A program made the translations under genes and the position numbers. Positions 34,515 to 42,525 of a stretch of DNA of 64,000 nt are shown here, one piece after another. The stretch is from positions 310,001 to 374,000 of the forward strand of contig NZ_VLLI01000005.1 in the NCBI RefSeq assembly GCF_007830615.1, in the 5' to 3' direction. The notes beneath the pieces were generated by a model. It saw nothing but the letters and a program-made list of their open reading frames with translations. It was not told the DNA's origin and did no database searches. The stretch's first letter is position 1; every line of letters starts with the position of its first letter. Source of the stretch: Mucilaginibacter frigoritolerans (GTDB lineage Bacteria; Bacteroidota; Bacteroidia; Sphingobacteriales; Sphingobacteriaceae).

Positions 34515-35405
34515 TTAAGAGCCAACTTCAAGCTTATATCCCTTGCTGCGTATAACAACAATGTTGATATTCGGATCAAGTTCCAATTTTTTTCTAAGTT
34601 TTGATATGAACATATCCAGACTACGCCCCACAATAACACCTTCATCTTCCCAGATCTCTTTTTGCAGACGGCTTCTCTCTATAGTCTGGTTAGGAGACAA
34701 CGCGAAAATGAGCAGCAGACGTGTTTCAGTTCCAGTTAGGTCTATGGTCTTTTTATTTATTACCAGTTGCCGCTCCTGCGCATCAAACAACACCGAGCCA
34801 AAAGTGAATATCTTGGTGCACTGATCGTTAGGTAAGGCTCTCCGCGGCTTAACAGATCTCAAAAAAATAAAACCAACAAATGCTAAAAATGGCAGGCTGC
34901 CCAGAAGATATCCATTCTTTGCGTTATTTATGCCTGCCGGTTTGAATTTAATGTTGATCATGTAACATGCTCTGGGTTGTTCTCTTCCTATACATGCTAC
35001 AATATCATCTTTAGTATTTTGGGATATAGCGTATCCATAGGCTACACTGGAGTTGCTACAGTTCAGAACGTTAACAACATAATCACGTGCGAGCGGGTCT
35101 TTGGCCAACAAACGCCGGGTAGTATTCACCAGGGAGTCCGGTTGAAAAGTAAGATCATTCTCAAACGTGATCTGGTATTCATTTTCTGCGATCTTTTTTA
35201 CCGGCAGCACCCTCGACGTACTGTCGCCAGACTGTAAGAGTAGCTCATGTCCGATCCTGCGGAGCAAAACTTCCCTTCTGGCGATATCAAAGTCGTCACT
35301 CCCGGTCATACTGAAAGCCGCGCAGATTACAGAGATAAACGAGAGTAATATCAATCCACACAGGTACTTGCGTTTCCCAGAGAGGAGATTTCGGCTATCA
35401 AACAT
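34515..35405 (-). CDS. ToxR-like membrane-anchored winged-helix transcriptional regulator
   Basis: The protein has 296 residues. A hydrophobic segment (about 16-33) anchors the N-terminus. Residues 35-160 form a probably periplasmic domain with three cysteines (VLNCSN, VACIGREQPRACY), a second transmembrane helix lies at about 167-184, and the C-terminus (195-295) is an OmpR/PhoB-type winged helix (GTETRLLLIFALSPNQTIERS, SLDMFISKLRKKL, IRSKGYKLEV). The DNA-binding domain follows the membrane part, the reverse of ToxR order. It is divergent from a yceI gene, which it probably controls in response to an envelope signal. Confidence 0.82.
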   Translation of the reverse strand: MFDSRNLLSGKRKYLCGLILLSFISVICAAFSMTGSDDFDIARREVLLRRIGHELLLQSGDSTSRVLPVKKIAENEYQITFENDLTFQPDSLVNTTRRLLAKDPLARDYVVNVLNCSNSSVAYGYAISQNTKDDIVACIGREQPRACYMINIKFKPAGINNAKNGYLLGSLPFLAFVGFIFLRSVKPRRALPNDQCTKIFTFGSVLFDAQERQLVINKKTIDLTGTETRLLLIFALSPNQTIERSRLQKEIWEDEGVIVGRSLDMFISKLRKKLELDPNINIVVIRSKGYKLEVGS

Positions 35406-35420
35406 AATATTTGCGATTTA

Positions 35421-35447
35421 TTTACAAAGTTTACATTTTTATTTACA
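35421..35447. promoter_or_regulatory. Three TTTACA direct repeats between regulator and yceI genes
   Basis: TTTACA occurs at 35421-35426, 35430-35435 and 35442-35447, 9 and 12 bases apart, just upstream of the regulator gene and in the divergent intergenic region. OmpR-type winged helices bind tandem direct repeats, so this is a candidate operator. Confidence 0.45.
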
Positions 35448-35470
35448 ATCCAAATCTCTCAAGCCGAAAA

Positions 35471-35505
35471 ATATCAAAGTAGATTCGCTGAATCAATTTT
35501 GATAT
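35471..35505. promoter_or_regulatory. Nested inverted repeat immediately before the yceI start
   Basis: ATATCAAA...TTTGATAT encloses GATTC-gct-GAATC; 13 of 16 base pairs match over 35 bases. The structure ends 3 bases before the ATG at 35509, so it could be an operator or an RNA hairpin that limits ribosome access. Confidence 0.55.
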
Positions 35506-35508
35506 GAT

Positions 35509-36153
35509 ATGAAAAATAAAAAAAATGTCTTATGCGGTCTGATTATTTTGCTGGCAGGAGTATTTTACTTTCCCGTACTGGCTCAACAAAAAAAAAGCGC
35601 TCAGGATGTTGTTTACCAGCTCGATGTTAAAAAGAGTAAACTGTTTTGGAAGGCTCCCAAAAACCGGCATAATGGTTTCATATTATTTAATTCGGGCACC
35701 CTTAGCAACATTGTCGCCGGCTGGCCTACACGGGGTACTTTCAATATAAATATGAACAGTATGAGGAGTATCGACAAACCCACAGCTGGCGGAAGAAAAA
35801 ACGTTGACGATAAACTGAGCAGCGAAGACTTCTTTGCTGTATCAAGATATCCTACAGCCACCATGCTCGTTAAACAGATCCTTCCGGAAAAGAATACTGC
35901 TGCTACCTATAGGGTTTCGGGTGAGCTGACCATCAAAGGTGTGACTAAACCCATCGAATTTGCAACTATTATGAAGCAGAATGGCAGTACGATTACAGCA
36001 ACGGCAAACACGAACATTAGCCGCGCAAACTGGAATATCAATCATCAACCACAGCCGACATCATGGGACTTCTTTGCACGCATGAAAGACAACCTTGTTG
36101 ACGATGACATCTCTGTCAGTCTGGAACTGGTGTTTGCTAAGAAACAATTGTAA
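35509..36153 (+). CDS. YceI-like lipocalin-fold periplasmic protein
   Basis: This is a 214-residue secreted protein with a signal peptide ending VLAQQ. The YceI domain (PF04264) shows YQLDVKKSKLFWKAPKN, STLE-like strands, SSEDFFAVSRYPTATM (the conserved D-F-x-x-x-x-P segment), SGELTIKGVTKPIEF and the C-terminal LELVF strand. YceI proteins bind polyisoprenoid-like lipids. It is first in a plus-strand row with the propeller lipoprotein (17-base gap) and faces the ToxR-like regulator. Confidence 0.9.
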   Translation: MKNKKNVLCGLIILLAGVFYFPVLAQQKKSAQDVVYQLDVKKSKLFWKAPKNRHNGFILFNSGTLSNIVAGWPTRGTFNINMNSMRSIDKPTAGGRKNVDDKLSSEDFFAVSRYPTATMLVKQILPEKNTAATYRVSGELTIKGVTKPIEFATIMKQNGSTITATANTNISRANWNINHQPQPTSWDFFARMKDNLVDDDISVSLELVFAKKQL

Positions 36154-36170
36154 TGTAATTAAAAGAAAAA

Positions 36171-37220
36171 ATGAAAAGCTACTCACAGATTTACGCTTTG
36201 TTTTTGACGCTTGTTTTTTGCACTTCCTGTGGACAAAACCAAACAGAAGAAAAAAAAAACATTGTCAATTCCGAAACCAAAGGTGCAATTACCTCCCACG
36301 GACCTCAAAGCATCACTCGTAATATCATACAAAATAGAAACGGCAACATTTGGATTGCTGCATTTGATGGTATTTTTCGGTACGATGGAAAGTCTTTTAC
36401 CAATATTACAAGTAAAGTGAGTTCGGCCCGCTTCTTTTCTGTTTTAGAAGATAGAAAAGGTAATTTTTGGTTCGGCTCCATTGGCTCAGGTGTTTACTAT
36501 TATGATGGGAAATCCTTTCAAAATTTCACAACCAGGGAGGGACTTCTTAATAATGAAGTTACAAGTATTTATGAAGATAAAAAAGGCAACATCTGGTTCG
36601 GTGTTTCTGGAGGAGCAAGCTGTTACGATGGGAAGTCCTTTCGGAATTATATCATAGATGGAAATGCCATGATGGAGGATCGGACAGGGAAAACTTTTCC
36701 GAATAGACGTCCTTATGAGGTTACGTCTATTATTGAGAATAAAACAGGCAAGTTTTGGTTTGCTACAAGAGGCAATACCTTTGTGTATGATGGAAAAACA
36801 TTTACCGTTTTCACTCATGAGGACAAACCTTTTACGAATGTTCGTACTATAATCGAAGATAAAACAGGCAATATCTGGCTTGGTGGAGCTGATGGCCTTT
36901 GGCGTTATGACGGCATTACATTTATCAATTTTACGCAAAAGTTTGTTGGTTATATAATCGAAGATAAAAAAGGCAATATTTGGACCAGTTCAGAAAGCGC
37001 TAATAGCCCAGCCTGGGTTGGTTCAGAAACCGGAAATATCCAAGTTTGGGCACTTTCCCGGTATGACGAAAAGTCCTTGTCTGATAAAAAGCCAACAGTA
37101 ACCGAAATAACAAATAAAGGAATGATTTTCGGGATCTTAGAAGATGATAAAGGAAGTATTTGGTTTGGCGCTTTTGATGGGGTGCATCGTTATGATGGAA
37201 ATGCCATTAAGAAACTTTAA
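36171..37220 (+). CDS. Two-component-regulator propeller lipoprotein without a kinase domain
   Basis: The protein has 349 residues. A lipoprotein signal with lipobox FCTSC precedes roughly seven repeats of the reg_prop type, each containing IxEDKxGNIWFG followed by YDGKSF. This is the sensory beta-propeller normally found at the N-terminus of hybrid two-component sensors in Bacteroidota. Here the protein stops after the propeller, with no transmembrane helix, kinase or regulator domain. It is therefore probably a stand-alone envelope-exposed ligand-binding protein. It is coupled to yceI upstream. Confidence 0.85.
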   Translation: MKSYSQIYALFLTLVFCTSCGQNQTEEKKNIVNSETKGAITSHGPQSITRNIIQNRNGNIWIAAFDGIFRYDGKSFTNITSKVSSARFFSVLEDRKGNFWFGSIGSGVYYYDGKSFQNFTTREGLLNNEVTSIYEDKKGNIWFGVSGGASCYDGKSFRNYIIDGNAMMEDRTGKTFPNRRPYEVTSIIENKTGKFWFATRGNTFVYDGKTFTVFTHEDKPFTNVRTIIEDKTGNIWLGGADGLWRYDGITFINFTQKFVGYIIEDKKGNIWTSSESANSPAWVGSETGNIQVWALSRYDEKSLSDKKPTVTEITNKGMIFGILEDDKGSIWFGAFDGVHRYDGNAIKKL

Positions 37221-37249
37221 AGGTAAAGAGGGTCGAAGTAATGTGTTGC

Positions 37250-37268
37250 GGTTCGAGTCCCTTCTTCC
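37250..37268 (+). repeat. Fragment identical to part of a tRNA-Leu 3' end
   Basis: GGTTCGAGTCCCTTCTTCC is identical to 19 bases of the T-arm and acceptor of tRNA-Leu(UAG) (30525-30543, opposite strand). No 5' tRNA half precedes it, so this is not a functional tRNA. Such fragments can be att remnants of integrative elements. Confidence 0.6.
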
Positions 37269-37334
37269 ACCTCTAATATTAAAATCTAGTATTATTTAAA
37301 AAAATGCTCGATATTTAATATGATGTTTGGTTTC

Positions 37335-37772
37335 ATGAAGAAAGTCCTGCTCCTTTTATTATTATCAATTTCTATATTTTATAAAGCCACAGCCCAAGAA
37401 TCAATAAACACTACAGATACAATCGTAGTCGGCAGCATTGAAAAAAGCTTTCCTGGTGGTTTTGATGCTTTTAACAAGTATGTAAAAAAAAATGTCCGCC
37501 CACCTGTTATCGCTTATGAAAATAGTAAGGTAGGTATAACTTATGTAAGCTTCATTATTGAACCAGATGGTAGTGTAAGTCATGTTTGTACTATCCTTGA
37601 AGCCGGTAGTGGTATGGACGAAGAGGCAATTCGGGCTATCAATATCTCAAAGAATTGGTTACCAGTTGCAATAGATAATAAACCAGTAAGATCTTTTTGC
37701 AGAGTAGGCGTTCAGTTTTTTGCCAACTTTGATAAGGGGGCGATGTGGGTAGAAGCCAAAAAAATAGATTAA
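37335..37772 (+). CDS. Secreted TonB C-terminal-domain protein
   Basis: The protein has 145 residues from ATG 37335 (MKKVLLLLLL); two upstream in-frame ATGs add only five residues. A cleavable-looking signal ending KATAQ precedes a TonB/energy-transducer C-terminal domain (VGITYVSFIIEPDGSVSHVCTILEAGSG, DEEAIRAINISKNWLPV). With a signal peptide instead of an inner-membrane anchor and no proline-rich spanner, it cannot work as a standard TonB and is probably a periplasmic relative. It ends the yceI-propeller row, before terminator copy 2. Confidence 0.82.
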   Translation: MKKVLLLLLLSISIFYKATAQESINTTDTIVVGSIEKSFPGGFDAFNKYVKKNVRPPVIAYENSKVGITYVSFIIEPDGSVSHVCTILEAGSGMDEEAIRAINISKNWLPVAIDNKPVRSFCRVGVQFFANFDKGAMWVEAKKID

Positions 37773-37846
37773 TGCTGTCTATTTACTACATTCCAACTTG
37801 CAAATCATTATGAAAATTGGTTTAATATTTCTACAATTAGACTATA

Positions 37847-37885
37847 GAAAAGCCCTTCGATACGTCGAAGGGCTTTGTTGTTTTT
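37847..37885. terminator. Terminator hairpin, copy 2 of the 33-bp direct repeat
   Basis: Identical over 37847-37879 to the terminator after tRNA-Leu(CAA). It can end the TonB-domain gene transcript and lies 24 bases beyond the convergent osmC stop. Confidence 0.85.
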
Positions 37886-37908
37886 ATAGGATATAAACCT
37901 GGTTTGCT

Positions 37909-38385
37909 TTACCCCTCTTTTACCTTGCAGACCGGGTTATGGTAAACAGGAAAATTTAATGAGTTTGCTATAAAACATAATTCATTTGCTTTTTTGTGAA
38001 GCTCATTCGCTTTTTTCATCATCGAAATATCTGTTACGGTAGCTATTGGGTTTAAAGTTGCTTCTGTAAATTTACCGCCGCCATTTGCTGTTTCAATCAT
38101 TATAGCCGTGGCGTGGTCAATATAATCTGTTATGATGATCCCGGCCACTGCGCATAAATGCAAATACCACAGCATGTGGCAGGATGTAATAGAAGCTAAC
38201 AAAAGGTCTTCCGGATTATGTTTCGTTTTATCACCACGAAATGCCGGGTCAGAAGAACCCCAAATTTCAACTTTATTATCAATGTGTATCGAGTGATTTC
38301 TTTCAAATTCTTTATAACCTGACGTGCCTGTTCCGGTGTTGCCTGTCCACTTCACTATCAGGCTATAATTGTGTTGTTCATTCAT
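37909..38385 (-). CDS. OsmC family protein
   Basis: This is a 158-residue OsmC/Ohr-superfamily protein (PF02566). The body contains GSSDPAFRGDKTKHNPEDLLLASITSCHMLWYLHLCA, with the peroxidatic Cys in ITSCHM and a second Cys in HLCAVAG. These proteins reduce organic hydroperoxides or osmotic-stress products. It follows the ACT-domain gene by 15 bases on the same strand and is divergent, with it, from an ArsR-like regulator. Confidence 0.88.
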   Translation of the reverse strand: MNEQHNYSLIVKWTGNTGTGTSGYKEFERNHSIHIDNKVEIWGSSDPAFRGDKTKHNPEDLLLASITSCHMLWYLHLCAVAGIIITDYIDHATAIMIETANGGGKFTEATLNPIATVTDISMMKKANELHKKANELCFIANSLNFPVYHNPVCKVKEG

Positions 38386-38400
38386 GTTTTTTTTATTTAT

Positions 38401-38796
38401 TTAGCTCCACCATTCTTTAATCCATTCTTCTGATACTTTTTTGCCTTTTTCATAGTCGTCAACAACTACAATTAATTGATTAGAATGATCACTGTATTGT
38501 ACCAAGATATTTATATTGGCTTCTGCAATCTTCCTGCAAAACATACCTAATTGTCCTGGAACATCCTGACGAAGTTTTTGAACAATAACATCGCTTATTT
38601 TCACTACCTCAATTTGAACCTTTGCTAATTCTTCCCTGGCTCTTTCTGCTTCTTCCACTAAGAAATGAGCAATTGATGTTTTCCCATTTTGAAATACTCC
38701 GCCGCCTTCCAGTCTGATTTTGTTTTTCCCTAATGTTTCACCCATCAGCGCCAGCGCACCCGGCTCGTTCTTTAATAAAATTTCTATGTCTTGCAT
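38401..38796 (-). CDS. Tandem ACT-domain protein
   Basis: This is a 131-residue protein made of two ACT-like modules: IEILLKNEPGALALMGETLG (residues 4-23) and RQDVPGQLGMFCRKIAEANI (residues 75-94). ACT domains bind amino acids and regulate enzymes; here there is no catalytic domain. It is the first gene of a two-gene unit with osmC and is divergent from the ArsR-like regulator by only 67 bases, so common control is likely. The ligand is unknown. Confidence 0.82.
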   Translation of the reverse strand: MQDIEILLKNEPGALALMGETLGKNKIRLEGGGVFQNGKTSIAHFLVEEAERAREELAKVQIEVVKISDVIVQKLRQDVPGQLGMFCRKIAEANINILVQYSDHSNQLIVVVDDYEKGKKVSEEWIKEWWS

Positions 38797-38863
38797 TTTC
38801 TATGTCTTTATTTTTTCAAAAGAACATCAATTATTACTTTTACATTTCATTTAAAACTGAATT

Positions 38864-39556
38864 ATGACTGTAGAGGATAAATTTGTTTCCCTTTCTGCCT
38901 TGATTTGTGAACCCACAAGGGCAAGAATGTTATGGAACTTGCTTGATTTCAGGGCATATACGGCAAGTGAGCTGTCCATTGTTGCTGATACTTCCCCTAC
39001 TTCTGCAAGTAATCATTTGTCAAAGTTATTGGAAGCAGGAATAGTTAAAGTTGAAATTCAGGGACGGCATAGGTATTACTCGCTTTCAAATCCCGAAGTT
39101 GCTTATGCTATTGAGGGATTGGCAAATCTTGTAAATAACAGTAGTGCTGCTAAAAGCGTAAAAAAAGAACCAGAAAAGAATGGTGTGAAATATTGCAGAA
39201 CTTGTTATGATCATTTAGCGGGTTTTGTTGGTGTTAAAATTGTTGAAGCATTAGAGGGAAAAGGGTATTTAACAAAATCAGAGAACGGTTATCTGATTTC
39301 CGAAAGCGGTTGGGAATGGTTTACGTTTTTAAATATTATGAAAGAAGATTTTAAGAATAATCGCCGCCCTTTGACCCGTCAATGTATTGATTGGTCTGAA
39401 CGCCGCCCACACTTAGCTGGTCAGCTTGGCGCAGAATTTCTAAGTAAAATGCTTGAAAGAAATTGGTTTAAAAAGATTCAGTTTTCAAGAGAGTTAGTCA
39501 TAACAGGAAAAGGGTATCAGGAACTTTATGATTTGCTGGGTATCGATTTACAATAA
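38864..39556 (+). CDS. ArsR-family winged-helix regulator with extended C-terminus
   Basis: The protein has 230 residues. The N-terminal 90 form an ArsR-type winged helix (ALICEPTRARMLWNLLDFRAYT, TSPTSASNHLSKLLEAGIVKVE, GRHRYYSLSNPEVAYAIE). The second half (KYCRTCYDHLAGFVGVKIVEAL) contains a CxxC-like pair and is typical of a subgroup with an additional C-terminal module of unknown role. It shares a short divergent promoter region with the ACT-osmC pair, its likely target. Confidence 0.85.
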   Translation: MTVEDKFVSLSALICEPTRARMLWNLLDFRAYTASELSIVADTSPTSASNHLSKLLEAGIVKVEIQGRHRYYSLSNPEVAYAIEGLANLVNNSSAAKSVKKEPEKNGVKYCRTCYDHLAGFVGVKIVEALEGKGYLTKSENGYLISESGWEWFTFLNIMKEDFKNNRRPLTRQCIDWSERRPHLAGQLGAEFLSKMLERNWFKKIQFSRELVITGKGYQELYDLLGIDLQ

Positions 39557-39688
39557 TCGCAAACACCTGATCAAACAAAACAATTTTAGACTATAGTTAA
39601 AGCATAATCAATCATTATAATTAAGATTGGTTATCACGATAATTGCATATCTTTAAATGCTTTTTCTTCATTAATAAATTTAGAGTAT

Positions 39689-40888
39689 ATGATATCAATC
39701 TATCCTGATCATGAAGAAAATAGACTCGCCGCCCTTAATTCCTACAATATTCTAGATACTGCTAACGAAAAAGATTTTGACGATCTCACTATTCTCGCAT
39801 CTGCAATTTGTCAAACCCCTATAGCCTTTATAAGCCTGATTGATGATAAAAGGCAATGGTTCAAATCACGTAAAGGAATTAGCGAAAGTGAAACCCCTAT
39901 AGATGTTTCATTTTGTGTTCATACCATCGCCTCTAATAATGATATCATGATAGTGGAAGATGCAAATAAAGATGAACGGTTTGCAGAAAATCCATTGGTG
40001 AAGGGTGAAGAAAAAATAACTTTTTATGCAGGAGTACCTTTAATTAACGAAGATGGTTTTGCACTAGGTTCGTTATGCGTTGTTGACCAAAAGCAAAAGC
40101 AATTGACGGATGAACAAACTGTTGCTTTAAAAATTATAGCCAAACAAGTAGTGGATAAATTAGAGCTAAGAAAAAAAGCGATTGAGTTGGAAATGGTGAA
40201 TAAGGAACTGATTAAATCTAATTTGTTTATACAAAAATTTGCCTCCATGGCTGCTCATGATATCAGGAATCCTATGAGTAGTATTTTGCTTACGGCACAA
40301 TCTATGAAGGCCAGGATGCAAAAGCTGGGTGACGCTAAATATGAAGAATTGGTAGATATAAATATCAATTCGACCAAACGCTTAATGGTGCTATTGGATG
40401 ATATGCTGGCGTATTCAAAGACACCTGCATTATTATTGACTCAAAAGGAAACAATAAACTTATCGGAGTTATTGATGACAGTGACAGGTATGATAAATGT
40501 CCCCGTTAATTTTAATATACAACTTCCTGCTGAAAACTATTTGCTAACGGTTTCGGCCGTGGCGCTGCAACAAATATTTATTAACCTGCTCACCAATGCC
40601 ATCCGTTATAACGATAAAACGCAGGGTGAGGTAAATATCAGGTTTAACCAGGATGATGAATACTATTATTTTGAAATAGAGGACAATGGAATTGGCATTG
40701 CCATGGAGTACTACGAAAAAATATTTAATAATAATTTTACGCTTAATATTGTGGACCGATATGACAAAAAGGGTTCAGGTATTGGCCTGTCAACTGTTAA
40801 AGAGATAATAAAATCTTTGCAGGGGAAAATTAGTGTGAACTCAATTATAGGGCAATTTACTACCTTCTATATTAGTTTGCCGAGATAA
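39689..40888 (+). CDS. Cytosolic GAF-domain sensor histidine kinase
   Basis: The protein has 399 residues. The GAF domain (about 25-160, FISLIDDKRQWFKSRKGI, PIDVSFCVHTI, GVPLINEDGFALGSLCVVD) is of the kind found in many Bacteroidota kinases. A short coiled linker leads to the HisKA helix with phospho-acceptor His190 (MAAHDIRNPMSSI). The HATPase module has the N box (INLLTNAIRYND), G1 (IEDNGIGIA) and G2 (GSGIGLSTVK). There is no membrane segment. The response regulator is not adjacent, so it is an orphan kinase. Confidence 0.92.
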   Translation: MISIYPDHEENRLAALNSYNILDTANEKDFDDLTILASAICQTPIAFISLIDDKRQWFKSRKGISESETPIDVSFCVHTIASNNDIMIVEDANKDERFAENPLVKGEEKITFYAGVPLINEDGFALGSLCVVDQKQKQLTDEQTVALKIIAKQVVDKLELRKKAIELEMVNKELIKSNLFIQKFASMAAHDIRNPMSSILLTAQSMKARMQKLGDAKYEELVDININSTKRLMVLLDDMLAYSKTPALLLTQKETINLSELLMTVTGMINVPVNFNIQLPAENYLLTVSAVALQQIFINLLTNAIRYNDKTQGEVNIRFNQDDEYYYFEIEDNGIGIAMEYYEKIFNNNFTLNIVDRYDKKGSGIGLSTVKEIIKSLQGKISVNSIIGQFTTFYISLPR

Positions 40889-40890
40889 AG

Positions 40891-40929
40891 CAGCAACTGA
40901 AATTATTCTTTTAATAATTTCAGTTGCTG
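40891..40929. terminator. Hairpin between the histidine kinase and a convergent gene
   Basis: Perfect 15-bp stem GCAACTGAAATTATT / AATAATTTCAGTTGC (40893-40907 and 40913-40927) with a CTTTT loop, 5 bases after the kinase stop. The stem itself is AT-rich and there is no long T run. Confidence 0.65.
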
Positions 40930-40939
40930 ATACCCATAA

Positions 40940-41281
40940 TTATCTTAATAACATTTTAGGGTTATAGGCAACCAGATATTGCAAGTCTTTATCTACCGAA
41001 TTCGAATGATCTCCTGAATTTCCGGCACCCGATTTTATTTGTGCCAATCGTTCCTTTACCAGTTTAAAAAACTCCAATAGTACTTCAGGTAATACTTTTA
41101 CTGATACTGTTGGATAATACTGTTTTTCAAGCTCCTTTTTTTTGCCTTCTGATGCAACCTGTAGTTCCCAGCCGTCATCGGCTTTAAAACCAAACTCACT
41201 TGCGCAATTGTTTAAATCATATACGTAAACCATGGCCTGGTGAGCTACTGTTTTATTTTTTACTGTGTTGCTTGTTATCAT
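40940..41281 (-). CDS. Hypothetical protein coupled to a 45-residue small protein
   Basis: This is a 113-residue soluble protein (HQAMVYVYDLNNCASEFGF, DDGWELQVASEGKKKELEKQ, VLLEFFKLVKERLAQIKS). I do not recognise a family. The ATG at 41281 overlaps the TGA of the small upstream gene as ATGA, so the two are almost certainly translated together. There is no signal peptide or membrane segment. Confidence 0.7.
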   Translation of the reverse strand: MITSNTVKNKTVAHQAMVYVYDLNNCASEFGFKADDGWELQVASEGKKKELEKQYYPTVSVKVLPEVLLEFFKLVKERLAQIKSGAGNSGDHSNSVDKDLQYLVAYNPKMLLR

Positions 41282-41415
41282 GCTCTTTTTTTACTGGGGG
41301 ATGTAAGTTCCATTTTTGACACGGATCCTTTTCCGGTCTGGTAGTCCGACTGCGATTTATTGACGTTTACAGAAGGTGCCTTCTTTTTATCTTTAACTGA
41401 ATTCTTTCCTTTCAT
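41278..41415 (-). CDS. 45-residue lysine-rich small protein
   Basis: This short frame on the minus strand runs from ATG 41415 to TGA 41280-41278. The protein starts MKGKNSVKDKKKAPSVN, is rich in Lys and Ser with almost no hydrophobic residues, and ends SPSKKRA, so it is probably disordered and nucleic-acid- or surface-binding. Support for being real: the ATGA overlap with the following gene and sensible codon use. It is below usual ORF-length cut-offs. Confidence 0.6.
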   Translation of the reverse strand: MKGKNSVKDKKKAPSVNVNKSQSDYQTGKGSVSKMELTSPSKKRA

Positions 41416-41734
41416 AATCCTGTTTATTTATTGTTAAATATTAAAAACACACGATATACTTGATGAAACAAGTTTTTCATGAGTTGGTGATTTTATCTGC
41501 GTAAAGCTTAAATATTACCGGTGAGAAAAAATTGGTAATGCCTAAGAGAAGTAATTTTTTAAGGAATTAAGTAAAGATAGTCTTTTAAAATTTAGCATTG
41601 TCATTCCAGTAACACATTCGTAAGAATTTTGTAAATAAAAAAACCATTGAGTTAGATCCCAATGGCCATGAAAGCAAATAAGCTCTTATAAAATTAACTG
41701 GAAATTAGCTCTAATATTATTGCTTACTTATCCA
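41416..41734. other. Intergenic region upstream of the small-protein pair
   Basis: About 320 bases. The distal part holds the marC terminator; the rest should contain the promoter of the 45-residue protein gene. No RNA gene or repeat is recognised. Confidence 0.5.
41634..41667 (-). terminator. Terminator of the marC-like gene
   Basis: On the minus strand CCATTG pairs with CAATGG around a 10-base loop and is followed by seven T residues. Confidence 0.7.
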
Positions 41735-42403
41735 TTATCCTTTTATCAAGCTCATAATTCCCGAAACGGCAATTTGAAGCCCGACGCAAAAGATTAAAAA
41801 AGCACTGATACGATTTACTATTACTTCGCCGCTGGAGCCCAGGTAATTGATTATTCTTTTTGTATTGAGATAAAAAATATAAATCAGCATACATATAAAA
41901 ATGATAGCCAACATTATGGCAATGGTATTTTCCAGATAATTACTGAAGTCCTTTCCTTCACTTTGTGCACTCAATGTAAATAAAACAGAAATGGTTCCGG
42001 CCCCTGTTGTTATTGGAAAGGTGATGGGATAAAACAACTTATCATCAATCCCTTCATGCACCTTTAAATCTTTGCCGGCCATCGGGCCATCGTCGTCAGG
42101 CTTTTTATCAGTAGTTAATGATTCCCAACCTATTTTGCATATCATAATTCCCCCGGCAAGCTGCACCACAGGTATAGAAAGACCGAATACCTTAAGAATG
42201 TAATGACCGGTGAATAACGCTACGGTACAAACGCAAAAGGCATAAAAAGTAATTTTACGTACAGCACTCCTTTTTTCATTCTGATCAAGATGACCAAAAA
42301 ACGGACTAACAATAAAAGCTGAACCTATGGGGTTAACCACAGGAAATAAAGCAATGATCCCGATAAATAGTAAATGGATAAAAGTATTATAGTGGATGAT
42401 CAT
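41735..42403 (-). CDS. MarC family integral membrane protein
   Basis: This is a 222-residue inner-membrane protein with six predicted helices, of the MarC/NAAT type (PF01914). Marks are FPVVNPIGSAFIVSPFFGHLD near residue 20, the AGGIMICKIGWESL segment, and FPITTGAGTISVLFTLSAQSEG. Some members transport neutral amino acids; MarC itself has no firm function. It is a single gene with its own terminator. Confidence 0.9.
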   Translation of the reverse strand: MIIHYNTFIHLLFIGIIALFPVVNPIGSAFIVSPFFGHLDQNEKRSAVRKITFYAFCVCTVALFTGHYILKVFGLSIPVVQLAGGIMICKIGWESLTTDKKPDDDGPMAGKDLKVHEGIDDKLFYPITFPITTGAGTISVLFTLSAQSEGKDFSNYLENTIAIMLAIIFICMLIYIFYLNTKRIINYLGSSGEVIVNRISAFLIFCVGLQIAVSGIMSLIKG

Positions 42404-42525
42404 GGGCTAAAAATAAGCATTTGCTATGCCCTGTTAAAATCCCTTGTGAAAAATTTATTATTGGATTGAAGATTGTTCGGTGTTCATTGTTTGATGCATG
42501 AACACCTTGAACGCTTGGTAAATTA

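Noticed and set aside
37224..37275. Possible third tRNA gene
   Set aside because: Only the 3' T-arm/acceptor part is tRNA-like; no anticodon arm, D-arm or pairing 5' acceptor is present.
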